A stretch of 64,000 bases of DNA, from the NCBI GenBank assembly GCA_037074765.1, contig JBAMDO010000018.1, positions 124,001 through 188,000 on the forward strand, read 5' to 3'. Within the stretch, counting starts at the first letter, position 1. Each line of letters starts with the position of its first letter. The notes under the pieces were generated by a model. The model worked only from the letters and a program-made list of their open reading frames with translations, had not been told where the DNA came from and ran no database searches. Shown here piece by piece: positions 1 through 13,353 of this stretch. This DNA comes from Mansonella perstans. Taxonomy: Eukaryota; Nematoda; Chromadorea; Rhabditida; Onchocercidae. The position numbers and the translations under genes are program-made.

Positions 1-312
1 ACTAAAAACTTACCAATTCTTCAACGAATCTATGCTTTCACAGCCAGTGGAAAAACTTCGAAGTTATCTAATTCAATAAGCGTAAGCTTAGTTCAATATT
101 TAGGCTAATTTTGTATAAGTCATCATTTTTGCTGTACTTTCTGCTATACTTTTTTAAGAACTGATTTCAAAGAAATTTGTTTTTTAAAATAATACACTTA
201 AAGATAGCGAATCTTTCTACATTTATTTCAAATTAATTTTATCCAAAATTTAAGTTTTCATTCGAAAATTTATTAATCTGCGAGAATTCTTTAAAATACA
301 ACAATTATTTAG
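1..312. other. 5' edge: intron or upstream part of the cysteine-rich gene
   Basis: AT-rich sequence with no exon I can support. The next exon opens with a Tyr-Cys-Cys that closes a cysteine-rich repeat, so the start of this gene lies upstream of the window and this stretch is most likely intronic. Confidence 0.5.
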
Positions 313-3300
313 GGTTATTGTTGTTCATTAAATTACTTATGCCCAAATGGTGCAAAGTTTTACACTGAAGCCATAAGTGAAATGCCACGTTCATGTAACC
401 TGAATTCACCATTTATCACTTGTCCCACTGGTTACACATGCCAAAATACACAAACCAAATTAACAACGGGTTATTGTTGCGAAAATGATAATGCATCACT
501 TTCCGGTTAGTTGCATGAATTTCCACATGGTTACACTTACGATGCAAGATTATTGTCGAGCAAAGGAAAAAAAAATAACATATGTGAGACAAATAAAGTT
601 TATCTTGTAAATTTCAATTTCAAATACAGTTTAACAATTAACGGATTGTGCAGTAGAAATTTTAAATCATTTCAAATCAACATAAAAAAAAATTAAGTAA
701 AATTTGCTTGCATTATGTACAAAAATTATTTTTTTTTGTGTTACATCAAAAAATTTATTTATTTAATAGAATTTTGAATCTATTCGTTTCATTATTTCTT
801 AGGAATTTTTTTATAATATTTTTTTATTGGATTTTTTGAGGGTTTTTTTCATAGGACTTCCTAAAATTTTTATAGGATTTTTTAGGATTTTTTTTTTTTT
901 TAGAATGTTTATTTCTCAATGATGATATTATTTTTGATTTTAATAACACAATATAAGGAAGCTAATTTCGGATAAATATTATTAAACTTTGTATAGATGG
1001 TTGTCCGCCAAATAAATACGTTTATATGAAAGATAATCAAGTGGTGTCCTGTGATCCATTCAATTTCATGGTAAGTACTTGTCCGAATGCATATTCTTGC
1101 CAATGGTCATTAACAAAACAACGTTATCAGTGTTGTGGTGAAACATCAATGATTACTTCTAAAATCACTAAAAGTAAGTCATTATTTATGTTTTGTATAT
1201 GCGTGTGTGTTGTATCTGTGTACATATATATATCTGTTGTCTTTAATTAATTAGAAGTTCAATTTTTTCTTAATTAATCAATTTTGCATAGTTTGTAAAT
1301 GTAGCGAGAAAATCAATGTTAAACAAAAAGTTGCTACGTGATTGTTGTTCATGAGATGAATGATCGATGATTTGTAAATGTTATTTCTATAAATGTTATC
1401 TTTGAAGTGAATTTGTGCTAGTTACACCGTAATCGAATACTTAAATGCTCGTGTTTGAAGTGAGTTAGACATTTAAATCTTTTAAATAATTTCAACGATT
1501 CACTCCTTAATAAATAATTGAAGTTGTTTGCATTGTAAAAAAGCTACCTCAAGATGTAAGACTAATTAGTTAAAGAAAAACCTCAAATTATAATTTAAAG
1601 TAATTTAAGTTTCTATTTTTTGGTAAAAATATATCAAATTTTAAGGTAACGAAAAAGGAAAGAAAGAGAGGGACAAAGTTCAAAAATTTCATCGAATAGA
1701 AAAGTTGAAGTAAAATTAAATTTGCCTAAAGATAATGAAATCAAATACTTTTGGATAATTTCAGCTTGTCCAGAAGGAGAAATATTAATAGCGAACGAAT
1801 GTTTGGAACCAAGTAAACCAGGTGATCTTTGCGTAGATGATAAACAATGCCTAGGTGGTTCATTATGTAAAGAAGGCATTTGTAAATGTCGCAACAGACA
1901 TATTGCTTATCGTGGAAAATGCGTTGTAAAAGTAATGTTTGATATAAAATGTCCGATTCCAAGCCAAAAACCGTATCGTGAGAAGAGATCTAACAAGGTT
2001 GCTGTATTTTTTGGCTTTTTTAAATTTTGACATTTAGCACTAACAGTAATTGTTTACTCTAGGAATTTCCTGAGCATAGACTTAGTTGTAATATCTTAAA
2101 TGATAGTAAGCTAGGTAAAAAAATCCTAATTAGTAAAAAAATACTGAAGCAATTAATTAACACTATCTTTGTCTTTCTGAATGAAACTTTGAGTGAAATT
2201 TTTGTAGAAAGTTTTTAATTTTTTTCCCATTGAAGAAAACAAACCCGAAAGATTTGATGAATTTTAAAAATTCAAATCCAATCAATTTATGCTTTCACTG
2301 CGATATAATTAGTAAGTGAGAATAAATATTTAATATAACATCTATGTGAAATGCTATCATTAATTTCTTGTTAATTTTCAGTTGCGATATTGTTCATCCT
2401 CAAAAAGTAACTGTCCAAAAGGATATAGCTGTCAGTATAGCCATAGCGCTGGTCGAAATATCTGTTGTGGTCATTCAAGTCATATTGGTGTTACTGGTAA
2501 AAATAACAGTAATAAATCAATAAATACACGAAAAACTGCAAAAATTATCACCGATGTTTGCGACAATGATATACCATTTCTCTTAAAAGGGATACCGCAA
2601 ACTTGTACCACAGTATCTTGTCCAATTGGCTTTGATTGTATTTTCTCCAAAAAAGCACAAAATTATTTCTGCTGCAGCAAGAAAATCAAGCAAGGCAGGT
2701 TAATTACATTCAATTTTAATGTTATAATTAATAATCATTAACGAAATTTGTTTTACTTTCTTTATCAAATGCAAAAAGCATTCATTTAATTAATTGTTCA
2801 GTCAATTGAAAATTTAATTAATTGAAATAAATTTTACATTGGATCAATAACAAAAATGTTGAATTAAAATTTTTTTAACATTATAGATGTGCAAAATGAT
2901 GGTTGCCCTTCCGGAAAAGCACTTCTTTTTCCAGTAACGAAAGTACCATTACAATGTAATAGTGCACTGGTAAATTCGTGTCCTAATGGTTACCATTGTC
3001 TTAGGGATATCAAAAATACTGGATATCAGTGCTGTAGTACTTTATCAGCTTTTCATGCATTTAAGGAAGCATTTACAGTTTATAGTCCAATTTCAAGTAA
3101 AATTTTTGTACTGATATAGTTTTATCATTTTTATAAACTCAATATTTTGGAAAAAAACTGAAGAATTTTCGATTTTTATAAAAAATTTGCATGATTGCGC
3201 CAAGCTTATTTCTTGGATAAAATGGAATTCATACGACAGGATAGCATTTATAGAAAGAAAGCTAATCGTAAAATCAATTATCTTAATTTTAGGATCTTAC

Positions 3301-3456
3301 GAAACGTTGACCAATGCTGTATCTTGTCCAATAAGTCAGGTTCAGGTGCGACGATATGTGAATGGTCAATACTTTTATCGTTGTGAAGATCGCTGTCCAG
3401 CTTATCAAATTTCTATTAATGGTTTTTGTAGAAGTTTTTGGGAGAATTTCCTATAA
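313..3456 (+). CDS. Secreted cysteine-rich protein, lustrin-type repeats plus EB module (5' partial)
   Basis: Six exons in consistent phase: 313-505, 997-1173, 1765-1997, 2382-2694, 2887-3096, 3293-3456 (stop), 430 codons including the stop. The start codon lies outside the window. What is visible: at least five repeats that open with a CP-G-type motif, contain C-P-x-G/A-Y/F-x-C, and close with Y-x-C-C (for example CPTGYTCQ ... GYCC, CPNAYSCQ ... YQCC, CPNGYHC ... YQCC). Between repeats 2 and 3 sits one EB module, with cysteine spacing typical of nematode EB domains (CVDDKQCLGG ... CKCRNRHIAY). The last exon adds one more half-repeat and a short non-repeat tail. Such proteins are extracellular in nematodes and often cuticle-associated, but no enzymatic role is known to me, so function here is inference. 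The junction between exons 4 and 5 keeps frame only with a GC donor at 2695; the ordinary GT four bases later gives a stop. Confidence 0.75.
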
Positions 3457-4963
3457 AAGTTTTATAAAATGAAGAATATTGTTACGATTATTGAAAAGTA
3501 TTATGGTTACTTTCCCATCATTAGTTAAATGAATGCATCCCAATTTTAAGTTTTATAGTGCTTGATATTTCGAGCTCTTCAATTTTTCATTTGTTTACAA
3601 TTTCAATAAGAGAATACAGAAATCATATTATTCTTGAAGACTGACTGATTCCTAATTTAAAAAACTTCATTTTCCAATTTTTATTTTCGATTCATTCCTG
3701 ACATCATTTACTATATGGTCTCGATATGATCTCCTGTTTACACCACTAGTCAATCGAAATTTTTTAGCACTACAATCATGCATCATCCTATGTATCCCAT
3801 TAGCTTTTTGTTTCCATTAATTTCTTGATTTTACTTTTCTTTTTCTGAAATGAATGAAGAATGCAGAAGTGACACAGAGAAAAGTCAAAATTTGGTTGGT
3901 TTTACTTGAAAATAAAATCAAAGTTGGAAAATTAGAAGGTTCTCAGTGATTTGGTCAGCTCACAAGAAATTCATGTGCGCAACCAAAAGCAATAAAACTA
4001 GTTTTGTCACCAAATTTAATGATATACAAAAAATAATTCGAAAATGTTTGGAGCATTTGAAATATTTCATACGCCGATAACTCTTGGAACAGATTTTGTT
4101 ATTTGCATTGTAAATAAATTTTTAATTTATTGTCTAATTTCCAATTGATTATCCAACTTAATATCTAATTATCAAAATTGATACATTTGATATTTTTGAA
4201 TTCTAAAGTCGCAATACTTTTATTTCATTTCGCTTCACCATTTTAAAACTTCAAATAAGATGCGAGACATACTTACGGTACAAGCGATTAGAGGATAAAT
4301 TGGAAGCCTATCCGAAATGAAATTCTAATAAACACAACGCTTGCAGCTAATGCACAAGTATACAAGCAAATACATGCATAACATTGCATCCATCTAGTAG
4401 GCATAACCCACTACTCAAATTCCATTTCAATGATTCAATGAAACTCAGCCAAAATTGTTGGAGACTTCTGGCATTCCCTTTCTTGCTTAACCGTTAGGTA
4501 TAAATGGCATACTGTGATTGCTCCTGTTCCATGGTCATCCTTAAAAATCCTCACATTTCTGAATATTCCTGAAAAAACGTTTCGCATTTTTATAAAAAAA
4601 CGATAATAATGATTGTGTATCTATAGCTTAAATTTGATAAAAGACTAATACACTGCCATGTTTTTATTTTAATTTATTGCTTTTTGCACTTTATCAAACA
4701 TGGCTAAATTAGGGCAGTTTGGTTAATTTAATGATGACTAAATTCAATCTTTGTAGCTGATGTAGAAATGTTTAAACAAATATTACAGTATGATAAAGTA
4801 TGAAATTAGATGTCAGATAACGTGTCAGCTTAGTGTTACTTTCCATTTAGCGCAAATTATTATATGATTTGATTTGCGACTCAAATTTCACTAATTTTAT
4901 TATCGTATAAAACAAGTAAAGAGAAAGAATACTGCATACCTAATTGTCGGTTGTCATTTTTAT
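3457..4963. other. Intergenic region between convergent genes
   Basis: About 1.5 kb of AT-rich sequence between the stop of the cysteine-rich gene (+) and the stop of the NAT9 gene (-). No exon, RNA gene or long repeat was recognised. It must hold both 3' UTRs. Confidence 0.6.
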
Positions 4964-5881
4964 TTATGGATATTTATCCAGTGTTATTGTCAAATTAGTA
5001 ATAACTTCAAGAATATGTTCCAATCCGATTGATAAAGTATATTCATGAAATTTATTGCATTTTGAAATGACGACGAAACCAATTTTTTGGAAAAGCTTTA
5101 AACTGCCAACATTATCCTCTGAAATCTTCACTTCAAAAGCTCGTAATCCGATCACTTGATACGCAAACCATAGCATCATTCGAACAGCTTCTTCACCTAA
5201 ACCTTTACGACGCCATTTAGATTCAGCAATCATAGTTGTAAGCTCGCCAATACTATCGTTTATGAAGATATTAACATCACCCACCATACTAGTAATCTGG
5301 AAAATAATCTTGAATTAGTTTTAATTCCAGTTCAAAATTATGTCAGAACTGGAACAAGCGATAAAATCTAATCCACATTTATAAAATCTAATCCACATTA
5401 AATGCTGCCAAATGCAATATTGCACAAATATTTTATCTTTTTGGATGAGCTGCTTCCTCCCTCAAATCATACAAGAATTACACTGGAAGTTAATTAACCT
5501 CATCAGCATCACTATCAATCAGGTCACGAACTAAAATAATAAATGTGCATTTATCGTTATCTTCATGCCATCTTGCTTGCATTTCGTATTCTTCTTCAAG
5601 CGATAAACGTTCAGATGCTGTCAACTTCCGTAATTCCTCATCCTGAAAAAATGAAATTTCCATATCAAAACTACAAATTACTTTTAAATTCAACGCATTC
5701 CAACGCTTTTTTGAATTTTAAAAAATTTCTTTCTGAAATTTTTACAAAAAAATTCGTCAACATTTACGTAACAATACATTCATACCTCCATCCATGTGTG
5801 ATACTTAATTACGTGACATTTACGATAAGGTACCAGTACTACCAGTTGGCCAATAAGTTTCGTATGTTCGTTCACACGCAT
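4964..5881 (-). CDS. NAT9: N-acetyltransferase 9-like protein (GNAT family)
   Basis: Three exons on the minus strand: 5881-5786, 5642-5499, 5296-4964; 190 residues, close to animal NAT9 (about 200). Family hallmarks are visible: N-terminal VLVPYRKCHVIKYHTWM, then ELRKLTASE and LSLEEEYEMQ, then MVGDVNIF. The acetyl-CoA loop RRKGLGEEAV matches the GNAT motif R/Q-x-x-G-x-G/A. The FQKIGFV segment is the usual C-terminal GNAT strand. NAT9 in flies has been linked to microtubule stability and signalling; the exact substrate is unsettled. The ATG (5881-5879) follows a TTTCAG by two bases, which suits spliced-leader trans-splicing. The promoter region is shared with RAD9, 483 bp away and divergent. 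The intron at 5498-5297 carries a 20-bp tandem duplication. Confidence 0.9.
5361..5400. repeat. 20-bp tandem duplication in NAT9 intron 2
   Basis: Two copies of a 20-base unit beginning ATAAAATCTAATCC, identical except for the last base. They lie wholly inside the intron. Confidence 0.9.
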
Positions 5882-6364
5882 AACTGAAATTCCGAAATTG
5901 TCGCGATTGCAATAGCAATAATCTGCTATAATCTAATATTCCTAGTAATCTAATAGTAATTTAATTGTAATTTAATAATAATTTAATCGTAATCTAATAG
6001 CAATAATCTACAGTAAAGCCGGACGAGTGGTAAAGCGATGAGCCCGATCCGGGAATTACATTTGGCGGGATTGATAAGGAATGGATGGTTGAAAAGTATG
6101 ACTTTGTTCTTGGCTATTTGAGATTATTTTCAATTCTCTCTGTCTCAACAATTCTTGGCCAAACTCATTACTAACATTGATTTCTCAACATTCATTCATA
6201 TTTCAGCTAATTACAACTATGCGAGAAAATAATTCTTTATAGCAGTTATGAATGAAATGAAATTTAAAAATTTTCAATTTTAATGATGCTTGATTTTTAG
6301 AGTAAATTCGAATCATTTTCAGAAGATTACGTGAAGATAAAATTACAAAAATTTATCAATTTTG
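5882..6364. promoter_or_regulatory. Divergent promoter region of NAT9 and RAD9
   Basis: A 483-bp stretch between two divergent start codons. It contains a run of degenerate short repeats built on TAATCTAATAG/TAATTTAAT (about 5920-6010), followed by a short GC-richer patch (about 6014-6070). A TTTTCAG at 6316-6322 is a likely trans-splice acceptor for RAD9, giving a short 5' UTR. No core promoter motif can be asserted by eye. Confidence 0.5.
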
Positions 6365-9300
6365 ATGGAATCAACGGAGGAAGAGGAGGATACAGATGCA
6401 AATCTCACTGCTGGTGCATCTTTCACCCTTCATAGCAATTTTAAAAGTATGTTCAAATTTTGTCACCTAATTATAGATTGATTCAGATCACAGTAATACA
6501 CGCATGATAAGACCTTCAAAACTCCCATATAAATTTTTTTTTTTTTAAAATATCAAACACAAAACATAGTGTGAAAGTCTTCTGTACACTATTTTAAACT
6601 TTTTTTTTCACATCTTTTTAGATTTTTAATTTTATTGAAAATTTGAATTATTTGGTTCTGAACTTTCTATATATGCTTAGTATTTGCTCGTGCAATTTTG
6701 GCATTGAATCGTTTGGGCAATGAATTGTATATGGAACCAAGTGATTTTGGAGTAAGTTTATTGAAAATTTCAAAAGGCAAAATAGTGGTTAAAATTTCCG
6801 GTTTAACAAAATAGTGGTTAAAAAATAGTGGTTAAAAATTTCAAAATAGTGGTTAAATGTGCGGATAGAATTATAATACCAAGTGGAAGTAATTGAAATT
6901 TGGAAATAAAAATTGGTAATTATTGATTGTTTGCTAAGGTAATCTCATTTCAGCTTATTTTACGATCGTTAAACTGTTCGAAATCAGCGTTTGGTACTTT
7001 TATGTTTTCTAAATCATTTTTCAATGAATGTAATGTTTTGCAAATTGATCCGAATGCTTACAATGTCTGCCGAATCCCAATGAAGGTATTTGCTTTAGCC
7101 CTTTTTTGAATAAATGAATAGGATGAACTTTGGCGAGGTATAATTTCAGGTTTCACGAAATTTATTTGTGATATTTTTTTGCTTTTTCAAAACTTTGCTA
7201 TTTAGTGTGCGTTGTCAGCCTTCAAATGCGTTAAAAATTCTGAAAAAGCAGTTCTTTCCTGTCAACTTCATCTCAATCCTCAAGCTGATGCCATGCTTGT
7301 TCAACTCACACATACTTATGGTTTGTCAGATATTTATATTGTCTAGCAGAATTCAATGTTTTCCACATCCATGTTCAGTTTTATTCATCATTCTTGCAAA
7401 AAAAATACAAACTTGGATTATTTGGAGCATGAATCAAAAATGAATTACATTTGGTAATTTAGCAGTATTACTTCAGATGTCATGAGAATTCATGAAATAC
7501 CGCTCTTCGAATGCGGTACCATTTTTCGAAGTGTTGTCGACAAAGCAAATTTGAATAATTGTTTTGTGATACAAGCAAGGTTATTTATTCTCACTTTATG
7601 GGATTTGATATTATTTTACAAATTTTTTATGAATCGGATAGTTTCGAAAAATCTTACTTTGTTAGACTGCTGCTCGAAATGTTCAATCGAATGCATCACA
7701 ACACAGATGAAATTTCGATTGATGCTAAACCTGAAGAAATATCATTCAGAAATTATATTACACATGAACAAGGTTATTTTTAATTTACTGTCATTTTATT
7801 AGCTATGTAAAATACAAACGTATAAAATAATTGGATTTTCATATTTACTAAAACTTTCATTCCTAAAAACTTACTATTATATTTCTTTTTTTTCAAAATA
7901 CTGATTCTTGCTTTCTTAAGAAACAAGATAAATTTGGGAGGCAGTCATCATAAATACATATTGGTGGTAGATTTCATTTACATCTTTTTATTGCATATTT
8001 ACATTGTCTATTCTGGTTCAGTTTTATTTAGTTCCTTTCAGTTCTTTATTCACTGGTTCTTCAATGTTTAATTCATTAATTTATTTCAGATAGAGATATG
8101 GTTATGAAAACAGAGGGGAAAATTCCAATTGCTGATTTTCAGAAGTATAGTATTCAACGACCAGCCGAAATTACCGTGAATTTGAAGGAACTGAAGGCTA
8201 TTATAAATTTTGCTGATGTTCATCAGTCACATGTCAGCATTTATTTCGATCAGCCAGGAACGTATGTTTAAGCAGTTTTTTTGTCCTTGAGCACGAGGTT
8301 ATCGTAAGGCAAGGTGTTGTTAGAAGAACTGAAGAGAAGAAATGAAATATCGCAACTTTCAGATGATATTGAATAAAGGAAGAAATTTTCAGTCCTATAG
8401 TCGTAGCTTTGGAAGATGATGTCAACTACACAGCGGAAGTAATACTTGCAACAGCTGTGGATGATTCCATTGGTTATGACGTGAGTCTCGAAGTTCCCGT
8501 AGAAATTGTTCATGTTCCAGCTAATGAAGGACAACTTAAACGGAAACGAAGTCATTCTTCGTTAAATCTTTCTGAAAATTTACTAAGAGATTGTACAGTG
8601 TCAGGAAAACAAATCATTGAGAAATCAAGCGCCAGAAATAATGTTAGAACTGGAGCATTAAGTGAAGCAGGAAGCACGGATTTTGTTATTGGTTCACCAA
8701 AAGCAACGTCTTCTCCTATCAGGTAACAAATTGCGTTTGTTTTGAATAGAATGTTTTCTCTGCGTTTCTTCAAAGTTGAAAAAAAGGACTGTGTAGTTGA
8801 GAGATCGTTCTTTTTGATTGTTACGAAAACATTCTGTCAATTAATATTCAGTTTTCATATGAAATGGTTTTTAAGTAGATTTATTATGAATTTTTGTCTC
8901 CTAGCATTATTATCTCATATTTTACAGCAAAACACAACTGGAAAAAAGGAAAAGAGATAACACGTTGGTAGCGAATCCAAAACTGCAGGACAGTGCGACA
9001 GACATTGAGAACAGTGTGACTGGAACATCAAGAAAGAACGCAAGTGTTGATGGTGTCAGAAGATCTGGATCAGAAAGCCCGCCTTCTCGAGGTTCAGCTG
9101 TAAGTTTTTTTGTTTGTTGATTCATAATTCTTTTCTGACCAATATATGAGCAGTTCTAATTTTCAGCCGGAAATTGTAAATGTATCTGTATTATCTGATC
9201 ACTTGCACAAGTGAATTTTTCGCCCTGCATCATCTGTTTTTCAGCTCTTTCGTTATTTATTTGCACTTGATGAGCCAACATTTGATTCAGCAGAATTTTC

Positions 9301-9403
9301 TCGCGATGCAGAAGTTTTGGCTTCGGATTCAGGTTCGGAAACTTCAGATCTCCGCCCTGAACAGTATATCTTTGACTCAGACTCGGAAGCTAATAATTCA
9401 TAA
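6365..9403 (+). CDS. RAD9: RAD9 checkpoint clamp subunit (9-1-1 complex), frame problem in exon 5
   Basis: Exons: 6365-6446, 6681-6751, 6954-7085, 7206-7320, 7477-7772, 8090-8261, 8393-8722, 8928-9099, 9245-9403 (stop). RAD9 with HUS1 and RAD1 forms the PCNA-like DNA-damage clamp in the nucleus. Recognised by the order of conserved segments: FARAILALNRLGNELYMEP (clamp start), LILRSLNCSKSAFGTFMFS, the PLFEC segment, ITVNLKELKAIINFADVHQS with VSIYFDQPGTP (second clamp lobe), a basic KRKRSHSSL stretch (likely nuclear signal), and the C-terminal LFRYLF followed by an acidic DSDSE end. It carries an extra N-terminus of about 27 residues compared with human RAD9. Exon 5 starts in one frame (to codon GCA near 7578) but the conserved continuation is in another; either four bases are missing or a 62-nt intron (7580-7641) is removed. 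AATAAA at 9571-9576. Other junctions are all in phase. Confidence 0.85.
6780..6857. repeat. Four interspersed copies of a 13-bp motif in RAD9 intron 2
   Basis: AATAGTGGTTAAA occurs four times within 78 bp, irregularly spaced, inside the intron between exons 2 and 3. Confidence 0.8.
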
Positions 9404-12400
9404 TTCCTGTTTGCATCATGTTTAAAGTTTTTAAAGGATGATCTCCAGTGCATTTCATTTCTTGAGCATTTATTTGTAATATATTTATTTGTAATCGTTG
9501 TCTTACAATTTAACTAATATTGAGAATTATATTTATGTTGTGTTAAGTTAATTTATTCATTTGAACCAAAAATAAATATGAGTGAAAATCCAGCTTCAGT
9601 TCTAAGTGTTATAATGATATAATTTATTCTAAATGTTCTATTGCATTTCAGATTATTCGATTAATCTTATCTCTTATTATTTTCGAAATATTCGAAAATG
9701 AACCTTCCATGTATATAAGGATTTTGTACATATGTGAAAATGGTTTATCATGATTTGTTCATTTTGTAATTGTTCATGCAAATTTAATAAAATTCGCTTA
9801 ATCAATTACTTTGCTATAGTTTATATTATATTTACGATAGCTGCTTGTTTTACTTTCACTTTACTTACCTTTACTTTGTCTTATTTTATCATTTTGTTCA
9901 TTTTTGTTTTGCATTATTGAATTTTTGGAAGAATTAAGTAGACTTCTTTTGTTGGAATAAAAATGTGGAACATGAAAAGTTTTCTGATTTTCTGAGATGT
10001 TTCTTGAAGTACATAAAATATTATAAATGAATGATTTAGTTACAAGTTGACATCTTTAATTCTTTTATAGCTTTATCTTTCTATAAAAAAATATGGAGGG
10101 ATTATATAGGGGTAAAGTATGATTGTTCTGACTACTTATCCTATGTGTATGTGTGTGTATGTATGTGTGTGTGTGTGTGTACACATGTTTGTGATTGAGG
10201 ATAAGCTTTAATTTTTCTAGTTCATTTAATTTTTTTAAATTTAATTTTAAAATTTTTTGTATTTATTGCTGCAATTCTTCATTTCATCAAAATTATTGTT
10301 CAGCTTCCTTAGTCTACCGAGGTTGGAAACTGTGCTATAAACAGTTCCGCATATTTTTATCAATTTTAAAATTTCTGAATTACTATCCATACTATCACCT
10401 CTCACTAAATAGTACTAACATGATAGCTTCTTTAAGAAAGCTAGAAAAGCATTATTGTATTACTGGTATAGATACAAGTAAAAATTTGCATGGAGTTTTC
10501 TTTTAGAAAACAAGATTACCTGTCTTCAAGGTTAGAAAAATGACATGGAAGAGATTTTTCATTTCCTAAACATTCTTTGATGAAAATTAAAATTTCTGAG
10601 TACATGAATTGAAATTGGAATGAAGTACTAATTTAACAATAGAAATAGGTATCAAAACTTTTTTGAGCTTTTATTTGATCTCTAATAGAATCATTCATTA
10701 TAATCCTTGTTTACATGAGCATGTCAAATATTTTCTGGAATTATATTTGCTGTAAATGAATAATTATTTCTGATTGATAATTTAATTTTGTACTGTCACC
10801 TGCTATTTTGTTGAAATTAATGAGAACATTTTAATGAAAATACACATGAAGTTATATCATTCGTCTCATCATTCGATGATCAATTCAGATAAACACAATA
10901 ATAAATGACGAGATTTATACAACAATAATATAAAATATATGCCGAAATTCTTTCTGCATTCTCGACATGTTAGACAAAAAGTACATTTCACTACTACTAC
11001 GTTACCGTATGTCTCTATCGATTTGTTGTATTTAAGGACTACTTTCAAACTTTTGGCTATATGAAGTTTTTTTTCACTTATCAGTTTGTTTTTTGTCGCT
11101 TTATTATGCAACGGTTATTTGCTGTTATTGAGCATATCATTAATGGAGAATTTTCACGATTAGTGTAATTAATTCTTTTAATATATTATAATTAATATTA
11201 ATTCTTTAGTGCATTTTAGTAGAATATATTACATATCCTAGAAAAAGAATCATCCAGACATTAAATATATGATAATGCTTTTAATTATTAATATTGTTGG
11301 CATATAGTTGAACGTCTAAAATCAATAATATATCGAATATGTTGAAAATATTCATTAGTTAATTTAATAATTAATTACTTCATATAAGAATTTAAACTGC
11401 TTTCAGGATGATAGATTATTGATGAAATGCTATGTTGTGAAAATTGTTCACAAACATATTTTGGGAAAAAAATTGAAACACAAAGTTATCACATTTTTCG
11501 AACAAAAAGAAGATTCTTTTAATCGATAAGGACTTTAACTAAAGGAATTTATAAGAGGTAGTAGAGAAGAAATAGGAAGAAAACTAATGAGTCTTTCTTC
11601 AAAAACACATTTTTAAAGCTATGAAATGAGGATGTAAGAAGAGTGAGCTTGTCAATAATTGATTGAAATAGTAGTAATTAAAAAAAAAAAGGAGAAGGAA
11701 ATAAGCGAAATGTTAGATTGGATGGAATAGCTTCGATGAATAGAATAGCTCTATGGCATATTTCCTCTGTTAGTTTATGTTTAACATTACGCACAATTAA
11801 GTGGCAAGAATTTTAACTTTATATGTTTAAAAAAAGAAAAATTTGAATTATTAAAATCTTCAAAGCAGTTAGCAGTTATATTAAACATTAGTGAAATTTC
11901 TTTTCAATTGAAAGATTTTATCGATAATAATAAAAATCTTAGCATAATTTAATTAATTAATTGAATACATTTCTTGAAATATATTATAGGCTACATTGAA
12001 TGTTATATCCATTCATTCTATTTTGTTTTTTTTGTTTTTTTCCTTGTTTTACAGTAGATTATAAATAATGCTGAGAGATTTCCATGTAATTATCGTTCTT
12101 TTATTCATTTTATAATATTCATAAACTTTCATACGCGTGAGAACTATGATAACAACAAGCGCGCCTATAATTATAAATCAATTGATTGGTTTCATTGGTT
12201 ATCTAATTTCTTACTGGTTTCTTTTTTTATAACTTTCACTCAATTTATTTAATTTAATTGCACTAAAATAAGTAAATTTCTTGCTTTGTCATGAGTGAAA
12301 ATAGCTATGCAGTCAGGAGATGGAAGCGTTTCATGAGGCAAATTAATTAACCGCGTTAAATTTTAATTTCTACATTTTTTTTTTTGGTTTAATATCTTTT

Positions 12401-13353
12401 CTTGTATGTTTAGATGAAATTTGTAATTCTTATTGAATTGAAATGATGGACACTAAGGGATTGAACTTTATATATACTTCTGCAAAATTTTAAAGTTCAA
12501 TTTTTTAGTCATTTAAATATCTTATATTACAAAAAATATGATTTGCCGCTTGTGACATATTTATTTTTACCGAAAAAAAAGGAATATTTTGGGATTCTAA
12601 AAATAGCTTGTCGATTTCACATGAATATAATCAAGAAATAATCTAATTTGCAATTTTTATTTAATTCACACTGTAGAGGACTGTCAATTTTATGTGATTT
12701 TTGCTTTTGTAGTATCAAAAAAAAAAAAAAAACTTTCATGGATTTTATGTGGGAATCGCTTTAAAATTATGGGGAAAGTAAATTGCTCCATTAAATTTAT
12801 TTTTTTTCGCTTTCTTTTCTAAAAAGGAATGGAATAAATGTGATATCAAATGAGATTGAGAGATAGATCAAGTGTTGAATGGAAATGATATTATTGGATA
12901 GTTATTGGGTAACTTTTATTAGTGAACATTCTATTCGAAGCTATGAATCATTAATTTTTCAATTATAAATCATTAAATTCATAAGTGAAGTGGTCATTTT
13001 TTTTAAATAACAGTGCTTTTATAAGTTTTTTCTTTTCTTTTAATGAAAAAAAATTTCAAGTATTTGAATTATTTTTCACATTATAAGAAATATCGTAGTA
13101 TTATTATTCAGCTGCATTATGTTTGCTTAAAAATTCTACAATTTTTTTTCATAGTATAGTTCCACTAAGAGATCATTTCAAAATTGAATAATTATAAATA
13201 AAACTGTAGAATTTTAAGATTTAGAAATTTTTACATTGCGAAATGATTTTTAAGGAAAAAATGTATGTTTTGTTTTTTTTCGAGTGCAAAAATTTGTGTG
13301 TTTAGCAAGAAAGAAAAAATCTGAAGTGAAAGAGAGGACTCATTCTGTTAAGA

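Noticed and set aside
6014..6066. tRNA-like GC-richer stretch (AGCCGGACGAGTGGTAAAGCG)
   Set aside because: It resembles a D-arm but no T-loop or acceptor stem pairing was found.
9168..9230. Extra RAD9 exon after the TTTTCAG near 9167
   Set aside because: It runs to a stop and no donor keeps phase; the acceptor at 9244 joins the conserved C-terminus in frame.
10869..11111. Minus-strand open frame with some cysteines
   Set aside because: No domain spacing, no supporting exons, low-complexity neighbourhood.
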